A DNA stretch of 64,000 nucleotides. Source: Mastigias papua. Its lineage: Eukaryota > Cnidaria > Scyphozoa > Rhizostomeae > Mastigiidae. Positions 58,821 through 64,000 of the stretch are shown here, piece by piece. The position numbers and the translations under genes are program-made. Positions within the stretch are counted from its first letter, which is position 1. Each line of letters begins with the position of its first letter. The stretch covers positions 87,501-151,500 of the forward strand of contig OZ025281.1 of the NCBI GenBank assembly GCA_964019165.1, read 5' to 3'. Below the pieces are notes generated by a model that worked only from the letters and a program-made list of their open reading frames with translations, was not told the origin of the DNA and made no database searches.

Positions 58821-58880
58821 AGCATAGCGGCAAAGGAACGACATCAAAGCTAGCATAGCGGCAAAGCAACGACATCAAAG
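58821..58880 (+). repeat. 31-bp tandem duplication in the transposase 3' part
   Basis: AGCATAGCGGCAAAGGAACG and ACATCAAAGCT are followed directly by a second copy differing at a few bases. With 31 bp added, the frame breaks and a TAG follows. Past the second copy the frame reads KISLKGTDSDSTDDEE and ends at 59,026-59,028. Confidence 0.88.
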
Positions 58881-59028
58881 TTTTTGTCAGAAAATCAGCT
58901 TGAAAGGCACTGACAGTGACTCAACGGATGATGAAGAAAATGCAAGTGAAATTTTCATAGAAGAAGAGGCGCCCATTTTCAAAATTTCTGAAATCCTTAA
59001 GGGATGTGCATTTGATGAAGTTGCATAA

Positions 59029-61413
59029 CGTGCACTTTTCATATGGGACCTAATGCACTGTATCCATTCTAGAGGTTGCCTTAATGTTTATTAACTATGT
59101 TTTTCTAAAATGAGTGATTGGCAAAAAGGACATAAAATCCAATTAGAGCGCAAATTATAGGGACTGCATGGACGCCGCCATTTTGAAATGGCGAAATCAT
59201 TCATGAATGTCCTTTCAAGCATGCAGCTATCTATTTACCTGGATCAATACAAACAAATATTCAGATTTTTTTAAAGTTATTATGTAACAGGACGTGAGAA
59301 ACTTTTGGGATTCACGGACTGTGCGCGAATTACGCGATTTCACTTACAATTGGCGCACAGCTTAACGGCGCTGACACTCATTAATAATCTTCCTTATAAA
59401 AGTTCAAAATTTTATCAGGTAGACAACATCAAAAGTAGCTGATACCTTGAAAGATGGTTTTCTTTCCGCTTTAAATACAATACTTGCTTGAAATGGGGGG
59501 GATCTTCTCAAAATTCGACGTTGTTGATCGCCAGAAAAGGGGGGAGCCTCTTGAGACCACGTTGCCCGATTAGGGGGAGGGAGGGGTAAAAAATGGCCCA
59601 GATATTGACGACGTCATAAATGTATGGTCCCTAATCAACGTATTCTGGAATCGGCGATAGATTCTATCCACAAGAGCGGTTTCAAACACATTGATAATCA
59701 CCGCATTGAATTGGATTGCCTTTCTCTACTCTTTTCCAACGGTTTACCACACGGTTTACCATTTTATTATTGTTAATAAAACTACGGGGAATTATGATAT
59801 AACTTCCTAAATTTGCATACAGTGTTATATAAGTAAGTACTACTGTCGTATTAAGTTATGTGCAAAAATGATGCATCCTTTTTGAGAAAAAGGAGGAAAA
59901 CTTCACGGTTTACCATTTTTCAAGAAGTCACTGTAGTCCTATTCATGTTTATCAGCGTAAAATGGTAGACCGTGACATTTTCCTCGATTTTACTCTCCTC
60001 TTGATAATATCACTGTACTTTTCCATATTCCTACAAATGTACTTATCCGTGTACCACTTTTACTGCGGCTAATTCTTCTATATCGTTTAATACTAAATCA
60101 CAAGCTGGAAATTTAACGGTACACCGTGGCCAAATCGCTGTTTCACTACCATTGCACAAGCACTGTGGGTCATCACTACTACGGAGGAACTACGAGAAGT
60201 GACGTGTATGGCAGCTGCAACAAAGAGCTAGACAATAAGCACATAGTGAGAGAGATTCTTGGTCTTGGAAATTGAAAGAGTGGTGGGAAATTAGGAGGTC
60301 CTTCGTACAGTGATAATATCAGCGGCCCGATCATCTCCTATAGAAATTTAGAGGGGATACCGGTGCTCGTACTGTAGCAACACACTTGTGTGCTGCGAGT
60401 ACCTTCAATATCTTTGTTTTGACTCGTTTTCTGGCGCAGTGCATTGGATAGTTTTATCTGCAAGCTACAATACGTTATTGTAGCACGGAAGCAAGCGGGC
60501 AAGCACATAAATCATTTCAAACTATTAGCTGTTACTTCTGCAGCCCGTAGCAATACAAAGGAGCGATTTGGCATACATGTTGATAAAATGAATATAACTG
60601 AATGCCGCGCAATTTAGCTTTGTATCAGGGGTGTGTACAGGGCCGGTGAAACAAATATTAGTACCCTTACCAAAGCCTAACACCAGCACCTGAATGAGGC
60701 ATCTGCTAATCCAACTCCACTGGGTCTATTCTCCAATAACAGGACCTGTTTTAAGGCAAAACCTACTCTCTTAGCTCCTGCCTTAATATCTGAACATAAT
60801 GCGCTCTTTTTCTTTTTATTGGTCGCCATAATCTAAATAGGTGAGCATATTACAGAACTTTATTGCCTTTGTTCGATTTGACGACATAGCGTTACTTGTT
60901 ACTTTCGTAAGCAGAGGGTGCAGCTAATGCAATATATAGACTCCAGATCAAACTGCTTCAGCAGAAACATCTAAATGGTTGTGTTGCTATAAGCAATTAG
61001 ATAAACTTTTCCAATATCTTTGTTGTCTATGTCATACAAGAAATAAGCGAGTTGAGATTTTGCCATTTTTATCGTATGAGTAATAAGCTATCGCGCAATT
61101 GACAGTTACGTCCAACGTGACCCGTCCATTTCCTAGCCTACAATTCAGACAGCAACTTTATTCTCAGAGTAAAAAACACAGTTTTGCTTATTAACTTGAA
61201 GTATGAACTCATGTGCCTTCAGATTCGGATAATCTTTCTGGCATGGTAGAAATAGCACAAAATTTATGTATGTCACTATCTCTTCCTCCTAAACCATTAC
61301 AGATATTGAGTTAGCAATAAAACCATTGAAATCAGGACCACGGAAAACCCTATGGTACATATTTTTTCCACCATGTAATTCCCCATACAACCATATTTCT
61401 GTCAGACAATCAT
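59029..61413. other. No gene recognised; repeated CACGGTTTACC words
   Basis: ACGGTTTACCATTTT occurs at about 59,748 and 59,907, and an inverted relative (AAAATGGTAGACCGTG) at about 59,959. A quasi-palindrome, GTACTGTAGCAACACA with its partner TGTGTGCTGCGAGTAC, lies near 60,369-60,403. There are no coding regions of note. Confidence 0.4.
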
Positions 61414-61700
61414 TGCCAAAAGTCCTTGGAATACCTATTAAATAATGAAGTTCATTTGACAATAGTGAATTTCCGGTCAACAACTTTGACAGCTACTATC
61501 GATCCCCTCCCCCCTCCACCCCCCTTAAAACAATGTTGATGTGAAAGCTTAGTTGCTAGAGTGCTATTTGAAAGCAAACTGACGTGTCTGCTGCGAGTAA
61601 CCCCTGATTAATTCAACATTGTTCTGAGGGGGGGAAGGGGAGTTTGCTCTATTAGTCAAAACGTAATGTAAGTTTTCCAACACTTTTGGCAGTGATTGTA
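61414..61700 (+). repeat. Direct repeat B right of the DDE transposase
   Basis: Second copy of the sequence at 56,738-56,991, in the same orientation. It differs by substitutions, a 25-30 bp insertion near 61,465 and a longer C-run. Confidence 0.8.
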
Positions 61701-61704
61701 CATA

Positions 61705-61862
61705 GAACATCTAGATGGGGTGATATCAAAGCTGGGATCCCTCAAGGTTCTGTTCTAGGACCGCAATTATTTCTAGTCTATATCAACGATGTGACAGATC
61801 GCTTAAGATGTAATTCAAAATAATTTGCCGATGACATTACGATCTTTACATCTATGATACAA
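61705..61862 (+). pseudogene. CR1/jockey-like reverse transcriptase sliver
   Basis: Reads [31 protein letters not shown], a stop, then FADDITIFTSMI. These are the PQG and FADD boxes of a LINE reverse transcriptase, separated by a shortened spacer with a TAA. Both ends of the element are missing. Confidence 0.8.
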
Positions 61863-62655
61863 CACAGAGTCCGGTCAGGGTCTAATTCTCTGCTATTGGT
61901 AACCATGTAATCCGATACTACCTGTACATGGTCGAGTTGCCGGCGACTAAACTGACAACCCCATCTAGATTACTGCTGGATGAGGAGGGTAGTGGAACCC
62001 TGCAGGACTAAACATAATAACTGAAAAAGGGCGGATGAGCTCTAATAAGCCAACGACCATCCACAAATTATTCTGCTACCTTGCAGAACGATGTTGGATC
62101 ATCAAAGGTTATCAGAGAAAACTGGGAGACAAATCCGGCAGAAGGCAACGGGAAACCACAGCTGTAGCTTCCCAAGCACAATCATGGAGTAAAGTCTTAA
62201 CCGAATTGAAGTGAACAACGTTAATGGGGGCTCAAATCGAGAACCCTCATCCGGCAGAGGTGCTCATGATCAGCAGGTGAACCTCGACCTTTATCAAGCG
62301 ACTGCTGGTAAACATAAAATAGAAGTATAGCAAAATCTGTCAAAATTGGTACATGGAATATCAGAACGTTATATCAATCTGGAAAGTTTCCCCAAGGTAA
62401 ATCCACTGTCATTTTATTCAAGAGGGCAAAAGCATAAAAATGGGGTTGGATCAATATTGGAAGAAGAGCAGGCCATATCTCTAAAGGGCTTCTGGACATT
62501 GTCAGATAGAGTTTGTATGATAAAGCTAGATGCGAAGCCACTTGATATAAACATCATTCAAGTATATGCCCCAACCTCTGACAGTAATGATGAGGAGCTG
62601 GACAAGTTCTATAGTGAACTGGAAACAGCTATGAAGCTACTATATAGCTAATATA
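61863..62655 (+). mobile_element. RTE-like LINE fragment: 5' region and APE endonuclease
   Basis: The stretch 61,863-62,335 looks like an untranslated leader (AGAAGGCAACGGGAAACCAC is a familiar word in such elements). From 62,342 it encodes KIGTWNIRTLYQSGK, the first box of an APE-type endonuclease. It then skips, by deletion and frameshift near 62,395, to the later part SFYSRGQKHKNGVGS, LKGFWTLSDRVCMIKLD and IIQVYAPTSDSNDEELDKFY, ending near 62,642. The catalytic middle of the nuclease is missing. Confidence 0.78.
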
Positions 62656-62668
62656 ACTACTGCTACTA

Positions 62669-62890
62669 CTACTCAGTTGCCATATACAGCTGGACGTGGG
62701 CAACCATGGAACGCCAGAGGCTTCTTTCCCTCATCATTTTTCTCAATTCGACGATGGAATGATTTCTTCCAGTGATCTCAATTAAACTATCTGTATAGCT
62801 TTTCCTAGGGCGGCCTCTTCCTCTTCTCCCATTCATCGTACCAACATGAATAGACTTTCCAATCCATCTTTTCTTTCCATGCGACTCACA
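62669..62890 (-). pseudogene. RTE-like LINE protein, C-terminal tail
   Basis: Reads GRRGRGRPRKSYTDSLIEI and ends RSLWRSMVAHV before the stop. It is displaced one frame from the reverse transcriptase upstream, so a frameshift lies near 62,880. Confidence 0.82.
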
Positions 62891-64000
62891 AAATGTAATT
62901 GCCTTGTGTATACTGTTGTCAGTAATTCTCTCTGTGTTCCCATTCTTCTCAAAATTTCTTCGTCGGTGATTCTCTGCGTCCATGATACCTTCAGCACATA
63001 CCTCCATATTTTCATCTCAAGTGCCTCCAATCTCATTCTTGTTTGATTGCTGATGTTCCATGTTTCACATCCATATAACAAAGTGAACCATATATAGCAT
63101 TTTACGAACCTTTTTCTTGAAGTCATAGATATTTTTCTGTTTGTAATTAATTTCCTAAGTTTTCTCATGTTGTTATATGCTTTAGCTATTCTTCTTGTTT
63201 CCTTTTCATGTCTACCATCCCAGTTAACAAGGCTACCAAAATACACAAAGTTATCTACTTCCTTAATTTCATCGTTGTTAATTCTCAAAGGTATTGTGGG
63301 GCTTTTATCTTTTTTTGTAATCACCATTGTTTTTGTTTTCTTTCCGTTTATCTTTATTCCCATAGCTTCGCTATGTTCACTAACTTTCTGCACCAACATT
63401 TTTAATTTTTCCTCTGAATCATTTATTAGAACTGCATCATCTGCGTATCTGATGTAGTTGATATTCTTGCCCCCAACTCTAATTTCCTCTTCCTCAATGT
63501 TCCTCATTATAAATTCAGCATATATGTTAAATTGATCTGGTGACATTCCACACCCCTGTCTTACTCCTCTTTTTATATCTATCCAATACGTCAGTACTCC
63601 GCCTAATTGTAAAGCTACTCTTTGCATCACATAGATGTTCTTAATAAGTCTTAGATCTTTTCCATCTAAACCTATCTTCTTCAAGATGTTCATTAATTCA
63701 TTATGCTTGACCTTGTCAAAAGCCTTTTCATAGTCAACAAAGCAGAGGTAGGCCTATACATTTTTTGAGTCGCGCTATTTTCGTAAATTCTGTTTGCAAT
63801 TTCTGTAAAAATATCACACCCCCTATTCTCCTAAAGCTTCAATCATCTCTTTTGCTATTCCGTCTGTTCCTATCCCTCTACCATTTTTCATATTTTCCAT
63901 AGCTTTTCTAATTTCTTCTTTTAGTATTTCTGGACCTTCATTATCTGTTTCACATACTATTTGTTCTCTAGTGTCGTCATTTAGTTCCTTTATATATTCC
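62880..64000 (-). pseudogene. RTE-like LINE reverse transcriptase, partial
   Basis: At the window edge it reads KEEIRKAMENMKNGRGIGTD, then stops near 63,770-63,830. FVDYEKAFDKVKH (first catalytic aspartate) follows, then the intact stretch from 63,693 with RGVRQGCGMSPDQFNIYAE and the catalytic YADD (residues 83-86 of that stretch), INGKKTKTMVI, and YGCETW. The polymerase boxes are intact, but the stops upstream and the frameshift downstream make the copy non-functional. Confidence 0.87.

Larger units (their letters stand above)
57155..59028 (+). pseudogene. DDE-type transposase of an uncharacterised family, broken
   Basis: The first 357 codons are open, then a TAA (58,226-58,228), a frameshift near 58,270 and a 31-bp duplication (58,821-58,880) break a gene that otherwise continues to a stop at 59,028. 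It begins with a basic region and GRPPLGEKYPGIHQAF, then a GADA repeat, GYSLSRQALYLRLVPRR, and VFVISMDDKAKVPIG (D200/D201). KQAPLMMHVSYEVRLPDHEF and LLCDGGPDENPRF (D318) follow, then NHVERRMAPLS after the stop (glutamate codon 58,238-58,240), and near the end CAECSIYHH. I recognise this from many invertebrate and some fungal proteomes as an unnamed transposase-like protein. The D, D and E assignment is my inference. No terminal inverted repeats were found. Confidence 0.8.
62656..64000 (-). mobile_element. RTE-like LINE, 3' part, running off the window
   Basis: Minus-strand element with reverse transcriptase and C-terminal tail. A short (GTA)n tail lies at about 62,657-62,675. It meets the fragment at 61,863-62,655 tail to tail. 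The 5' part lies beyond 64,000. Confidence 0.85.

Noticed and set aside
62346..62390. Frame starting at a TTG just before the APE fragment, read as a gene start
   Set aside because: The true endonuclease start (IGTWNIRTL) lies in another frame here; the apparent start is an effect of the deletion and frameshift near 62,395.

Overview
This is nuclear DNA of a eukaryote, almost certainly an invertebrate animal. It is AT-rich, has no bacterial-type gene organisation, and is full of animal transposable-element families: Ty3/gypsy, CR1-like, R4-like and RTE-like LINEs, Tc1/mariner and hAT. The style of the LINE C-terminal fragments and of the DDE transposase at 57-59 kb reminds me of cnidarian genomes, but that is from memory and tentative. 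I found no convincing host protein gene, rRNA or tRNA gene. The window looks like repeat-rich, possibly heterochromatic DNA.

Layout. About 1.0-21.8 kb is one complete tandem array with both edges visible. Seven large units (2549-3182 bp) each carry a near-invariant core of about 1.4 kb followed by a block of 3-6 monomers of about 211 bp. Unit length changes in steps of one monomer, so a small satellite is nested in a large one. The edges decay into diverged monomers. The right edge keeps a version of the core that seems to predate an internal duplication seen in all seven units. 22,048-27,063 is a complete Ty3/gypsy retrotransposon with identical 344-bp LTRs, a 5-bp target duplication and one intact 1413-codon gag-pol frame. 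It is the only apparently functional gene in the window and a very recent insertion.

27.5-29.8 kb holds a decayed R4-like LINE (minus strand) into which a 5'-truncated CR1-like LINE has jumped; removing the insert restores the reading frame. 32.8-33.1 kb is a small hAT-like element. 35.38-39.52 kb is a Tc1-like transposon whose transposase is split by a 2.4-kb hAT-like element with a 5-bp target duplication; removal again restores the frame. 44.4-46.1 kb holds an inverted repeat around a CR1-like fragment. 46.2-51.1 kb strings together gypsy RT, CR1-like, R4-like and other LINE remnants. 51.4-52.1 kb is a (TA)n tract caught in a higher-order repeat. 57.1-59.0 kb is a broken DDE transposase of a family I know only as uncharacterised, lying between two direct repeats. 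61.7-64.0 kb holds further LINE pieces, the last running off the window.

The genes do not form a pathway. They record successive insertions, with nested events giving a relative order, plus an expanding satellite. Stretches not named above show no feature I can support.
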